Assembly (NCBI GenBank): GCA_021234155.1 | Contig: JAJEKV010000008.1 | Span: 19,237,308 to 19,301,307 of the forward strand | DNA from: Isoetes taiwanensis | Lineage: Eukaryota > Streptophyta > Lycopodiopsida > Isoetales > Isoetaceae | DNA: 64,000 nucleotides | Reading direction: 5' to 3' | Shown here: positions 8,762 to 19,603 of the stretch, one piece after another | How positions within the stretch are numbered: the stretch's first letter is position 1 | Layout: every line of letters starts with the position of its first letter | Translations under genes and position numbers: made by a program | Notes under the pieces: model-generated | Databases searched by the model: none | Told to the model about the DNA's origin: nothing | What the model saw: the letters and a program-made list of their open reading frames with translations, nothing else

Positions 8762-9264
8762 AAATTGGGCGGGCGCCCAAGATGTTGTTTTAGTGTCTCC
8801 TCCGTTCAACGAAGGGCCAAATTGGGCGGGCGCCCAATTTGTCTACGATAAAGGCATGCCATGTCTTCTACTCCTAGTTTTCCAATGTCCATGCAAGATC
8901 CCCTAAATTGGGCGGGCACCCAACTTGTCCTTCCTCCCACTTTAAATGTTCTTCTACACCAAGGAGCGACACCTATATATCTATTCGGAGTTTCGCCAGC
9001 TAAATTGGGTGGGCGGGCAAGTTGACCTTCCGAGTCTCTACCCCCTTTAATGTTCTTCTACAACAAGGGCCAATTTGGGCGGGCGCCCAATTTGTCCGCG
9101 ATCATGGCATGCCCAGAAGTTGAACTTGGGCGGGCGCCCAATTTGACTTTCATTTATTACTAACGTTATACAAGCCCCTAATGTGGGCAAATTGGACGGC
9201 CACCCAATTTGCAACGAGGGGAATCTAACGGCCTCACAAGTGAAAATCGGCACCCGCCCAATTT
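8762..9264. repeat. palindrome cluster C, inside the plus-strand pseudogene
   Basis: Copies lie at 8762-8780 (partial), 8819-8840 (perfect arms), 8905-8926, 9002-9023, 9071-9093, 9123-9144, 9189-9210 and 9243-9264, spaced 50-97 bp. All belong to the AAATTGGGCG arm family. The cluster lies in what would be an intron before the exon at 9366. Confidence 0.9.
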
Positions 9265-10029
9265 CATTGTCCGTGTAACCCTTGAAGTGCCATGCCCCTA
9301 TGTCTTTTGCATTGCTTTCTCGTTCTCGTTATTCGGTTTTAACAGAACTGAAATCCTTGTGCAGGTTGTGTATCTCTTCCTTAATGATCGACTGGTAGCG
9401 AAAGGAGTTGTGGGGCAAATGACACAGTGCCACTTCAAGGAAATACCGAATGGAGTAGTGAGCGTTGGTGTTGAGGAAGTGATTGAAGGCCACCATACCC
9501 TTCCTTGGCCGACTCCAGATGCAAAACACAATAGCAGAAGCCAGGGGCTCATTCGTTCTCTAGAGAACTGAAGATGCTCGTGAGTCGTCTATTAATGACG
9601 TCCCCAGAAAAAGACAGCAGACAGAGGTGAGAAAGGAGGCACAACTGCTGACAAGATATACGCTTCTTGAAATGGATTGTGAGATATGGCACTCTTGCGA
9701 CTCCATTATCGTCGAAAAGGGATTCATATCATTCACTGGCCCTGATGATGCAGTGTGTGACCAGTTTCTAGGTTTGAAGTTCGTGGGAGTATCATTATTG
9801 CCCCCCCCGAGAAGTGAATATCCGTTGCCAGGGATGCTTGCAGCTCCCGAAACCGGAGTGTGAGATGGAACAATGACTTCGTTCGTGTTGGCAGAGTGAA
9901 GGTCTCGGAGATATTGACGCGGCACCATAATAGGAAGCATATATAGTGTCCAGCCAGGGCAGCCCAGAGCATTAGAAGCACCTAAACTATGAGAAACAAC
10001 ATTACACTTTTCATTCCCGACAGCCTAGG

Positions 10030-10657
10030 AAGGTTGTAAGGCCACCAAAGCTTGTTCGCCTCACCACTCAGAATGCTATCCTCAATTACAGGAGGACCTT
10101 GTGCTGCAAAAATAGGTGTTGCGTCAAGTTCTCTATGAATGAAGTTGTTAACATGCGAAAGGAATTCCTTGCCATGAAATCTAGTGATAGGATTACTTTT
10201 GTTTATGACATGCTCGGCAACAACATGAAAGGTCGAAGAGTGGGATGGCTAGTGCTACAAGGGAATCTTGGCATGGTACCTTGGTCTCGGGATCTCAAAG
10301 TCGGCATATCTGAAGTGGAATGCCCAATTCCTTGAGGGTGCACGCAAGGCCGAACAAGGCAACTGTGGTACCATGAAGCCTCATTCCTTGACATTGGCAT
10401 GCGAGGCTGTGTTTTCCATGTTTGTAAGGGAAAACTATGAATCTTTGCCCCACCACAGCAGGAGAAATGAGGACGGGATAAGAGAGAACATCAGGAAGTT
10501 GCCTGCAATGTTTACAAAGTCCAGCATTCTTGAAGAGGTTAATGCAGAAGTTGTGGCATTGACTGGCAAGAAGGTGTCACTGACTGGATTTCATAGAACG
10601 TGGAGGCGGAGCCATGCTGGATTTCTGAGGCCCACGCTGCCTTCTAGTTCTGACTAA
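10030..10657 (+). pseudogene. cysteine-rich and helix-turn-helix-like part of the transposase-like gene
   Basis: From 10030 the frame reads KLVRLTTQNAILNYRRTLCC, then KNRCCVKFSMNEVVNMRKEF and SDRITFVYDMLGNNMKGRR. Near 10265 it slips to another frame (WYLGLGISKSAYLKWNAQFL) and stays open to TAA at 10655-10657. The second part has 'GISKSAYLKW', typical of a DNA-binding HTH that reads 'GIS.STYYRW' in related proteins. No intron is evident, so the slip is an indel. No catalytic residues are seen, and the ending after WRRSHAGFLRP is abrupt. Confidence 0.45.
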
Positions 10658-11849
10658 AAGTCAGTGGCAGAAGATCAGAGAGTCAAAATAGCATGCTTCA
10701 ACATGTCCCTCTGCACCTCTGCTCAATTTGGCTTATTTTCTGCTTGCTGTGAAATAAAAGAAAAAAAAAAAAACAAAAACGAAAAGCTTACCATTGTTTG
10801 TCGAAGCTTATTTGTCAAATTTAAGATTCCAGCAGCTCTTGCTACTTTGTCGAAGAATGGCAGAGGTTTAACCAAGCTTTTGTCAATTGGATGTCGATTG
10901 GGAGGAGGAATGGATGGTTGAAGATAAGATTTCTAGAGTCGATACTAAAAAGCTCAGCCTAACAAATCTGTCTCTAATAAATAAGTATTTTGCATCAAGG
11001 TGAAAAATCAATTATCTTTACAAAAACAAGGTACTATTGAAATTTTTTGTTTTGGTGTGTTATGGAAGATGTTATTTTTTGATTTGGAAAAAAAAATCAA
11101 AAAACATTGACAAGTTCATGAATAACACATAAAACATTAAATATAACACAAATTCCATAACATGCCGAAACAAAAGTTTTCATTTTTTTTCGATACAAAA
11201 AATGCGGCCAACATAACATCATCACCCAAAGTAATCAATGAAAGAGGCCCAAAAAATTAACAGCCCAACCTACCTGCTTTACTTTCAATGTCTTGATAAA
11301 AGCTTACTGCACTACAATGATCTTCCGCATATAGTTTGCAATGCTGCTTTTTGCAGATCTTCTGGCTTGTTCAGCCATGGCTAAGCTCTGGAAGTAACCA
11401 AGCCTCTCCGGTTCATCTTTTCTTTCATGTTCTGTTGCATGAATCCAAAAGAGATCCTAAATTTGCCATGCATAAACCTGGAAAACCAGATAAAATCAAA
11501 TATGGCCAATTCAACACAATCTGCTGCTGAACAATCAAAATTTAGATTCCAGAATCAAGCACAACTCAAGCTCAAGCACAAGAAAGCTTAAGCTTATTAG
11601 GATCAAGCAAACCTCTGAGTCCAGGAGTTACATTACCCCCTGCAACAGTATGCTCGAGTCAGGCAGGATGCCCAGCTCACCTGGACATCTGGACTAATTA
11701 AAATTGCTACATTTAAACCTTATCTAGAAAATGGTTACACGCTAAGTGTGTTCAACCTGGAAATGGCACGTCTCTTTTACAATACAACGTTGTAGCTTAG
11801 AAGAAACATTGTTAGAGTTTCAAATGTGAATGTATTAAGCAATTAATAG
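10658..11849. other. no gene seen
   Basis: AT-rich, with A- and T-runs at 10750-10764, 11087-11104 and 11185-11192. No open frame with recognisable content and no clear repeat. Confidence 0.6.
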
Positions 11850-11860
11850 ACTATTGGTGA

Positions 11861-11899
<39 letters not shown>

Positions 11900-12362
11900 A
11901 AGGACTTGAGCCTTTATTATCCAGAGAAAGTTACAGAGTATAATGGGGACTAATAACTCAGTGGAGAGAATGTCCACCAGAGCAAAGCCACCCCACTCAA
12001 ATACAACATCTAAACAATATGAAGAGCAAGCAAAAACTCATAAGTAAGTATGAATCTGAAGGTAGTGCTCCCAAATACGGCTCTTCACCTCATTAGCAAT
12101 TGATGAGCACCTGAATGCTTTGACAATTCGTTGTTGGGCATCAAGAAGGACCTGTGTATCTGAACAAGCAAGACCTTTGAATATGAGAAGATTCCTTCTT
12201 TTCCAAATGGACCAGATGATCCATGCAGAAGCCAAATGAAAGGCCCTTTTTGCCAAATTATCCCAACTACTTGGATAAACTGCTAATAACACCTGCTGGC
12301 TATTCAAATTGCAATGAAAGAGGCCTTGAAGCCACAACCAAGCATCAACTATTGGTGAAGCT
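11850..12362 (-). mobile_element. 5'-truncated L1-type LINE with 15-bp target duplication
   Basis: The target duplication ACTATTGGTGAAGCT is perfect at 11850-11864 and 12348-12362. Between them lies a run of about 34 T (the poly(A) tail of a minus-strand insert), then a 3' UTR and the last 99 codons of ORF2. These read WIIWSIWKRRNLLIFKG, the 'W.iW..RN...F' ending of plant L1 ORF2. Only about 480 bp of element remain, as expected for target-primed reverse transcription that stopped early. The long pure tail and perfect duplication suggest a young insertion. Confidence 0.93.
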
Positions 12363-13430
12363 ACTCAAAGACATCAACTATTCACACAATTCCTATGTCT
12401 TTAGCACACTATTTTATAGATCCTAATGATGGAATTAAAGATTATATGGATGTTTATTATCCTATTATATCTAGAACATGCATATCGCAAAAGACTGGGA
12501 GGCCAACAGATTTATTATCCTAATATATCTGGAACCATGCATATCATGGAAGATGGGGAAGGACATTGTAAACATTTCATCCCTATCTTGATGTCACCAA
12601 GAAGAATAAAATATTGTTTGGATCATCATGCCAACAACAAAGAAAGGTCAAAATGCTGGGGTGGAGGCCCATTAGCACGTCAATACACTAAGAGAATGTG
12701 CAAGCAAGTGCATGCTAGCTTTAACACAGCTCTTTAATATAGACATTCAAATCACCATCTATATAAATAGTATATATTACAAATTCCACAATGAGAGTAA
12801 GTCTTGGTTCGAAATGTTACCGTGTGGAATTGAAATTTCACAACACACTTTGAAACAGCAGAAAATTTTCTTGCTAAAAATAGCCATTTTTTTTCTATTC
12901 TAGTAGGAATGGAGGGGGGATTATGTAGTCGGTCTGTTGGCCTAGATCTAGCAGAAAAGCTTCCAATTATACCGAACAATTTTCCTGAGCCAACCAATAG
13001 ACTCAATAGTTGCTTCAATTGCAAGTTGCAACACACACTTAATATACATACCATTAGCCAAATTGTAAGTAGTCTAGATATTCAACAAGCTTATTTAATG
13101 TAGACTATAACAAGTTGCTATTGGCAATTAGATATGATAATACATTTTAGAGAAGAATTCACATTAGCGTGCACCTTGTTGATTTGGTTAACCTGTAAAA
13201 AGATAATTTACGAGTTTTTGAATCTATATACATCACTAGAGATACCAATACTATTTTTAAAGCAAAAAACTAATGATAAAAATAAAATGATAATATCCAA
13301 GCTAGTGAAATGTCAAATGCTCTACGTGGCAGCTCTCTCTTTCATTGCCAGAGAAACTTCTCTGCATATGACGGCCATAAATGACGACTAACAAAAAGAA
13401 TTACAAGATCATATTGACCAATGATCATTT
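12363..13430. other. upstream region of the polyphenol oxidase gene, no gene
   Basis: No coding content. A short direct repeat (TTTATTATCCTAATATATCTGG type) is at about 12451-12484 and 12511-12545. The rest is AT-rich and presumably contains distal promoter sequence. Confidence 0.5.
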
Positions 13431-13438
13431 TCTCTCTC

Positions 13439-13446
13439 TATAAATA
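13439..13446 (+). promoter_or_regulatory. TATA box of the polyphenol oxidase gene
   Basis: TATAAATA follows a CT run (TTTTCTCTCTC). Transcription would start near 13470, between the ATG at 13454 and the ATG at 13493. Translation therefore most likely begins at 13493 (ACAATGGAGG context). Confidence 0.75.
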
Positions 13447-13492
13447 ACGAGGAATGCATTTATCTTTCTCTAAGTTAGGAGTACCTAGTACA

Positions 13493-15304
13493 ATGGAGGC
13501 CAAATTGTTATCCTCGCCTCTTTCTCCTTCCTTAACACAAATTGCCTTCTCCAAAAATATTGCAGGCCCTCAATCCTTGGCCATAGCTATGCCTTTAGCA
13601 GGGAAGAGGCAAGGCATCAAGTCTCTGATTTGCAGAAGCAAATACGACGAGGATGCGATCAACAGAAGGGCGCTATTGTTGGGTTCTTCAGTAGGGGCTG
13701 CTGGCCTTCCATTTCTTCTAAATAATCCATGGGCTTTTGCATCCCCAGTTCAGCCACCAGATCTGAACGACTGCAAAAAGGCATCCAAAAATACGCAGCT
13801 AGATTGCTGCCTTCCCGAAGTCACAAAGACAATCAAGGATTTCGTCCTTCCGACCAATCCAACGGTTCGCGCTCGTCCAGCGGCTCATCTTGTAGATCCG
13901 GCATATATAGAAAAGTATAACAGGGCCTATACTCTGCTACGAAATCTACCCGATTCGGATCCTCGCAAGCAGATCAACCAGGCGTATATACACTGCATCT
14001 TTTGCGACGGAAGATTGGTGCAACCGGGTACGCAAAATCCCTTCGACGTGCATGGGAGCTGGATTTTTCTACCGTGGCACAGGTGGTATTTGTATTTCCA
14101 CGAAAGGATTCTCCAGAGCCTACTGGGCGATTCGGATTTCAGGCTACCGTTCTGGAACTGGGATAATCAGACAGATACAGCGCCACTGCCCAACACAATA
14201 CCTGCGATCTACACTACATCGCCATCGCTGTATGATTCAAAGCGAAATACGCTGCATCAGGCCCCGGCCATAGCGGATCTATCATGGGCTCCGGGAAGCG
14301 CAGAGAGGCAGGATGACGTGGCAAGCTTACGGCGTGCCAACAATGCAGTGATGTATCAGCAGGTTGTCAGCGGGGCAAAGACCCCTCGCTTGTTCCTCGG
14401 AGAGCCCTACCATGCTGAAGATGCCGCCACCACTGGTGCCGGGGTTTTCGAGAATAATGCTCACGGATTCGTCCACGTGTGGACCGGCGGTAATAACGCC
14501 CCCTTCGAAGACATGGGTGCCCTCTATTCTGCTTCCATTGACCCCGTCTTCTTCGCCCACCATGCTAATTGCGACCGTGTCTGGTGGATCTGGAAATCCG
14601 TTCTCAAGCACCAGGAGTTTACTGACATTGACTGGCTTGATGCTGCCTTCGTGTTTTTTGATGAAAATGGTGACCCTGTCAAAGTCAAGGTTCGTGATGG
14701 CCTGGATATTCATAATCTTGGGTATACATATCAAAAGGTGCCAATTACTTGGTTAGATGGTAAGTCCACCACCTCCGGCGCTGCTACTACTGGAGTATCT
14801 AAGCTCAAGGTTAAAAAAGTTGAGGTTCCTGAATTTGGCAACATAAATGCTGGTAAATCACAAAACCTCTCCGCCCCTTTTAGCTCAAAGCTCAAGGCTC
14901 CGGTGCAGGGGGCAACCAATTTGCTCATTGGTTCCATAAATATGGCTATAGCTGTGGCAGCAGATAATGCAGCTGTCTCTGAAGGGTCTGAGACTGTCTT
15001 GGTGATACAAGGCGTTGAATTCCCCATGCATGACTTAGTGGGTTTTGATGTTTTCATCAATCTGCCAAGTGCTGATTCGAGCACATCCTTGGATATTATA
15101 GAATATGCAGGTAGTTTCTTGCACTTGCCCCATATGAAGGACGAAAGTAAAGACATGATAAAGAGCACCACTGTAAGGTTTGGGATTGGTGAGACTTTGC
15201 AAGATCTTGGAATCAAAGCAGGAGATAGCTTTGACGTCACCTTGGTTCCAAGGAATGGTGGTGAGAAGATTGTCATCAAGGGCTTTGATATAGAATCTCA
15301 CTAA
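13493..15304 (+). CDS. PPO: polyphenol oxidase (catechol oxidase / tyrosinase), plastid thylakoid lumen
   Basis: Intact single-exon gene, 603 codons from ATG 13493 (an in-frame ATG at 13454 lies upstream of the expected transcript start). It oxidises o-diphenols to quinones with a type-3 dinuclear copper centre. Residues 1-50 look like a chloroplast transit peptide. NRRALLLGSSVGAAGL is a twin-arginine thylakoid signal ending at AFA-83. CuA ligands are H167, H187 and H196, with HCIFC giving C171 for the usual Cys-His thioether. FLPWHRWYLYFHERIL is typical. CuB ligands are H324, H328 and H356 (HGFVHVW ... DPVFFAHHANCDRVWW). The PPO1_DWL domain (DWLDAAFVFFDENG) and the C-terminal PPO1_KFDV domain follow; KFDV itself reads GFDV. 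Cysteines DCKK and DCCLP match the N-terminal disulfides. Minus-strand open frames beneath are shadows. Such genes respond to wounding in other plants; nothing here proves that. Confidence 0.97.
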   Translation: MEAKLLSSPLSPSLTQIAFSKNIAGPQSLAIAMPLAGKRQGIKSLICRSKYDEDAINRRALLLGSSVGAAGLPFLLNNPWAFASPVQPPDLNDCKKASKNTQLDCCLPEVTKTIKDFVLPTNPTVRARPAAHLVDPAYIEKYNRAYTLLRNLPDSDPRKQINQAYIHCIFCDGRLVQPGTQNPFDVHGSWIFLPWHRWYLYFHERILQSLLGDSDFRLPFWNWDNQTDTAPLPNTIPAIYTTSPSLYDSKRNTLHQAPAIADLSWAPGSAERQDDVASLRRANNAVMYQQVVSGAKTPRLFLGEPYHAEDAATTGAGVFENNAHGFVHVWTGGNNAPFEDMGALYSASIDPVFFAHHANCDRVWWIWKSVLKHQEFTDIDWLDAAFVFFDENGDPVKVKVRDGLDIHNLGYTYQKVPITWLDGKSTTSGAATTGVSKLKVKKVEVPEFGNINAGKSQNLSAPFSSKLKAPVQGATNLLIGSINMAIAVAADNAAVSEGSETVLVIQGVEFPMHDLVGFDVFINLPSADSSTSLDIIEYAGSFLHLPHMKDESKDMIKSTTVRFGIGETLQDLGIKAGDSFDVTLVPRNGGEKIVIKGFDIESH

Positions 15305-16251
15305 AACTATATTTACCTTTGACTTGATATTGCAATTGTGTTGTGAATCAATAAGCAAATATCATGCCTATCATAAAACAGGCCATGGTTGTTGTTGAGT
15401 GTATCTTTCGTACGAATTGAATGTTCAAATCCTCTTCTTTTTCTTCTTCTTTTTTTAAGCAATCAATAAGAGATTGTTTTGTTGAAATTCTAATGTTATA
15501 TTTAGGTACAAAAATGCTTATTGGATCCTAATCTTCATCAGTGTCTCTTGGATGAAGGTTTCCCTTTAGAGGTAAGGACTTTAATCCCTTTTTTTTTTTA
15601 CTTTTCCTTGTACAATGTTATTTGCAAAACGTGGGTGGAAATGAAACATATGAAGTATTATAATGCATACAAATTTATCGTGGGGCCATCCCGATAAATT
15701 TCTCATTAGGAACAATTATAGGAGTGAATTTGTGCAAAGCAAGTTTAGCATGTGCATGCAAAGTCGGCTTAGTGCCATTTGGAACCTGTGAATGCAAATA
15801 GTTGTAGTGTGCGCTCTAATGCCTTGAAGATAAATGGCATGCGTCACAAGATAGATGGTATTTTATCTTCATAAGTCCCAATTCGTTATATGACGAACGT
15901 GTGAGATTAAGACCTTACCATATTGTGATAGTTTATATCCATATTTTTGTAACAATATATGTTAGGTGAGCTGAGGTAAAAACACATGATCACCTTGTCC
16001 AACATAGAATATATTGAACCGCGGCTTAATGTACCTTATTCCAATGTCCCCAAGGGTTTGTAAATGTTGCTCATATAGGGTCTTAGATAATTTAACCTTA
16101 TTATGTTGGTTTAGGCCATATTTTGGGTGTATATATTGATGTATATGTGTTTTTGTTGCCAATCCAATTATATGTTGATTATTATTTAGACTCCCATCCA
16201 ATTTATATGTTTCCATGTTCAATTCCAAGAAGTAGGTTTTGAAATGATGAG
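15305..16251. other. 3' flank of the polyphenol oxidase gene, no gene
   Basis: ATCAATAAGCAAATA at about 15347-15361 could serve as a weak polyadenylation signal. The rest is AT-rich with T-runs (15448-15456, 15590-15600) and no coding content. Confidence 0.45.
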
Positions 16252-16352
16252 GACCTATGCTAGCTAGCATTGATGTTGTCATTAAAACTACCCTTTGTTG
16301 ACGACCTATGCTAGCTAGCATGAATGTCGTCATTGGAACTAACGTTTGTTGC
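16252..16352. repeat. 51-bp imperfect tandem duplication with GCTAGCTAGC palindrome
   Basis: Units at 16252-16302 and 16303-16352 start GACCTATGCTAGCTAGCAT and continue with GATGTTGTCATT or AATGTCGTCATT. From 16353 to 17560 no gene is seen. Confidence 0.8.
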
Positions 16353-17567
16353 GTCAAAGATAACCAAACGGAACTCAAGTGACTCTATTTTGTCTACTAA
16401 AAGGATTAGGTATAGAACTATGGAAACTTCATTGAGGCCTCAAGACTGCTCTACGTAAGAGAAAATTTGTTGTTTCCCTATAGTTGGCTTTTAGGCAAAA
16501 TATTAGACATAATATATTGGCAAGATATTAAAATTGGCATTCAATCTATATTTACCTTCAAGGCACTATAGAATGCTCAAACTAATAAAATAAAATCTTA
16601 AAGTGCACGTTCCTATCCTAGTCAAAAGTACTAAGCCTCATGTATGCTAAAATCAATGGATGGCTTAAACTTTGCAGCTTAGGGCATGAATACATGATAC
16701 ATCCAATAGAAAAACCATCCGTTAAAGCGTGGTTAGGTTTGAAAAAGTTTCAGAAGAAAAATGTTCTTATGAAGTTGACCAAGATTCAAAAATGCAATGA
16801 AGGATGGTTCATGCAAACGTAATCAACTCAAAACACAGGTGTGTTGATTGATCATTTCTTCTTTATGATGGGCAGCTTTAACCTGGTCTCTTACCAAAAT
16901 TTGCCTCACTTTTTGTTGTAAATTTTGTAGCAATAAGATAGTTGCCATGTCCCAAGAATCTTCTGCAAAGTTGTGCCACTTGTTGCATATTTATCATGTT
17001 TTAAGCCAATAATTTTTACTTGTCTTGTTGGAGACACCCAAGCACTAGTCCTTTCAGTTATCACAGATCGTGAGTCATCCCAGACTGTCTTATATACATT
17101 TCCTAACCCAAGACATTCTTATTTGTGACTTTTGTCTTTGTCTCCAAAGCAGCCCAGTCATTTATATTTTTCGTCCAGACTGAGGCCACACATTTACATC
17201 TTTTTGAGTAGTTTCAATGCCATAGGTACTCCACCCTTTGTGAGTTATTGCTTCACAATTCAAATTCTTTTGAGCTATATCAGATCCCCATTCTTTCAAC
17301 CCTTCTTCAACATAATCTAATGTGAATGGTAGTTGAGATCTGAAGTTTTACATCTTTGCAATTCACCTACTTTCTGTAGCTCTGTTTTCTAAATTTCCAA
17401 GCATCTGCTAAATCATAGCAAAGGAAACATACAAAAAAGGGGCAAGAATATGCACCGACCTTAATCTTCCACCATAACATTTACTGGAATTAGCAGAAGA
17501 AGAAGAAAGGTAGAAGCATGTTACCATTTACAAAGGTTAAGAGTTGCTGATCTATTACTGAAAGGCA

Positions 17568-17815
17568 ATGATTACAAAAGATTGGTTGGATGAGGTGAAA
17601 AATACTACTGCTACAGACAATTATTTTGGACCGAAATTGAAGGAAGTACAAAAAGAGAATCTGGAGATAAAGGATAATTATAGTTTTGAACAGGGAATAT
17701 TGAGATACAAATCAAGAGTTTGTATTCCTGCAATAGATCACATTAAAAAGAAAATATGAAATAAATGTCATGATGTAGTAATATCGGGTCATCCAGGGTT
17801 CCATAAGACATGTGT
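17568..17815 (+). pseudogene. Ty3/gypsy integrase zinc-finger fragment
   Basis: The frame from 17568 reads DNYSFEQGILRYKSRVCIP and, across a stop at 17757-17759, NKCHDVVISGHPGFHKT. This is the H-H-C-C zinc-binding head of gypsy integrases ('..giLyy..Rl.vP....r..il...Hd...sGHpG...T'). It is an isolated scrap; no RT, RNase H or LTR is seen on either side. Confidence 0.7.
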
Positions 17816-19230
17816 GTATGGCTGCACTTACTGCAGACTTGAAAGCAAATGAGAGCACACCATCGGGACTAGCAAAGTACATAGCAGCGACAATCTTGCG
17901 CGCCTGTATTACAAATATTGTTTGATCCATTGTAAATAAAACTTTTGGTAACTTTTCAGTAAGCCTATAACATGAAATAAATTGTTGCATAAGTTTTCCA
18001 GCTAATAATCAAGCACATGCAAGATGTTGCAATGAAATACCTTTGTAAAACTTCAAGAAGTGCTATTCAAACTTGAAAAAGCATTCTTGTGAGACTGAGT
18101 TGAGCCTAGAAATAACATGTATCCTAAATATGAGATGGTAGCCGATGCTATATCTTGCGCGTCATCACGAGGTAATGCTAAAGGACATTCCTGAAGGTGG
18201 AAGGTAAACTATCAACCAGCAGACTCTTACACATGAGCTAAATCAACAAACAAAAATCAGTCATATTGCAGTTACTTGCCAGAAACAATGGCTTGGGATT
18301 CTCTAGAGTACTCCCACATCTTAAAAGAAGCATTGACGCAGTTTCAACAACGGCATGCCTTATGTATGGAGATAGTTGTCCACATAACTGAGACAAAACA
18401 TTACCGTCATTAGATAAATTTCATCAACACCATAGACAAAACCAAAATTAAAGACATTATTCTTCTTACTAAAGGCAGAGTCTCTGTCAACGGTATATTT
18501 ATACGAAAAAACTATCTGTTCTATCCATTCTACTGTATTCTACTGTCCGTTGGATGCGTGCAATTTTTCTTTTAATGCCTACTCGAGAGTATTCATTTTC
18601 CAGCGCAACATGTTTCATGCTAGGACGGTTTGTTGAAGCAGTTGTAGTATCAATCCAATCAACAATACTTGAGTCTGTTCCTTTTTGAGCATATAATAAC
18701 TGTAATCTCTCTATGGCGAGCATTTGGCTGTGAAAATTGCATGCCCTTTTCTTGGATTTATGGGCCAAGGGCAAGAAAATTGATGATGGGCGATCGAAAT
18801 CTTTCCAAATTCTTGCGCCAGGGGATTGTTTTGTGTCCAAAAGAAGTGGAGCATATGTTGAGTCGAATGTAACTGCTAGCACAGGGCAAAAAATTGTCCA
18901 ACACTTGGTTAGAATTTGACCTACACAGTGCCCATTTGCTTTAGTACAGGATCATATCTGGCCTTGTTTCTAATTAACAGATGTAGTGCCACAGACTTAG
19001 GTCACCATGCAAATTTGTCATGTCTCAGATCTTCATTTCCAAAAATGCAGAACCCATATGAAAAAACAAAAGAAAGGAAAAAGAAAGGGGCTGCCATAGC
19101 CATATGTTGGGAAGTTGGGGCTTCCTCCGGCACTCCAAATGCTTGTGTGAGCTTGTGGATCCAGAGCCGAGCAAAGCCGGAATTGCTTATAGAGCAAGAA
19201 ATGTGAGGAGACATGCATGAATAGTTATAC
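17816..19230. other. no assignable gene
   Basis: Several short open frames occur on both strands. The longest is 127 codons, minus, 18499-18882, with VDWIDTTTASTNRP. None shows a recognisable domain. It may be old transposon sequence. Confidence 0.4.
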
Positions 19231-19603
19231 TATGGGTGAGATTCCATTAGAGTGGGTGTCGTTTATTGAGGTGGCACTAAATGTCTCCATATTATAATGG
19301 AGTGTTTGCGCATGAGATTCCACGCTCATGCATGTCCTTTTGAAAAAAAAAGCAGATCAAGAACAGGATGTTAAGCCTTTCCTCCCACGTGGCGATAAGA
19401 GATAGGTGGTTATATTTTTATTTTCTAAAGGATAGGGATTATTGGCTGGCAGTTAAAAAATAAATAATGACACCTTGGCATATGCACATAAAGACCAGGC
19501 AAAGTGGAATATGTCAAGCCTCTTAATTTTCAGACGTGTCAAAACTTTATTTGCTTGTAATTAAAAGTTAAGTTCGAAATGCTGTAGTTGAATCTCACCC
19601 TAT
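19231..19603. mobile_element. candidate Tourist-like MITE (367 bp)
   Basis: GGGTGAGATTC at 19234-19244 and its exact reverse complement at 19590-19600 form 11-bp terminal inverted repeats. They are flanked by TAT on both sides (19231-19233, 19601-19603), a 3-bp target duplication as in PIF/Harbinger MITEs, though TAA/TTA is more usual. No coding capacity. Confidence 0.5.

Larger units (their letters stand above)
8271..10657 (+). pseudogene. transposase-like gene remnant, divergent to the ParB-methyltransferase gene
   Basis: Possible pieces in order: ATG at 8271 (MATKSPK, then GTTTGT donor); 8467-8512 (EFVVLTKKNSIRVTGL, then GTAATT); 9366-9571 after the acceptor TTGTGCAG, with LNDRLVAKGVVGQ and CHFKEIPNGVVSVGVEEVI; and 10030-10657. 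The last part has LCCKNRCCVKFSMNEVVNMR, RITFVYDML and, after a frameshift near 10265, GISKSAYLKWNAQFLEGAR, KLPAMFTKSSILEEVNAEVV and LTGFHRTWRR. This resembles the N-terminal half of a transposase-related family in which a cysteine-rich start and a winged-helix-like 'ISxSxYxxW' part precede a DDE domain. That match is from memory of the family's look, not a search. The DDE part is absent. Several stops lie between 9571 and 10030. Confidence 0.42.

Noticed and set aside
2446-9264. Ordinary E2F or TCP binding sites
   Set aside because: The half-sites (TTGGGCG) only loosely resemble them; such sites are not 22-bp two-fold palindromes repeated 30 times.
14327-15279. Minus-strand open frames of 135 and 182 codons opposite the polyphenol oxidase
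   Set aside because: Shadows of the plus-strand codon bias; no domains and no promoter.
18499-18882. 127-codon minus-strand ORF
   Set aside because: No domain, no promoter, surrounded by non-coding DNA; not enough to call a gene.
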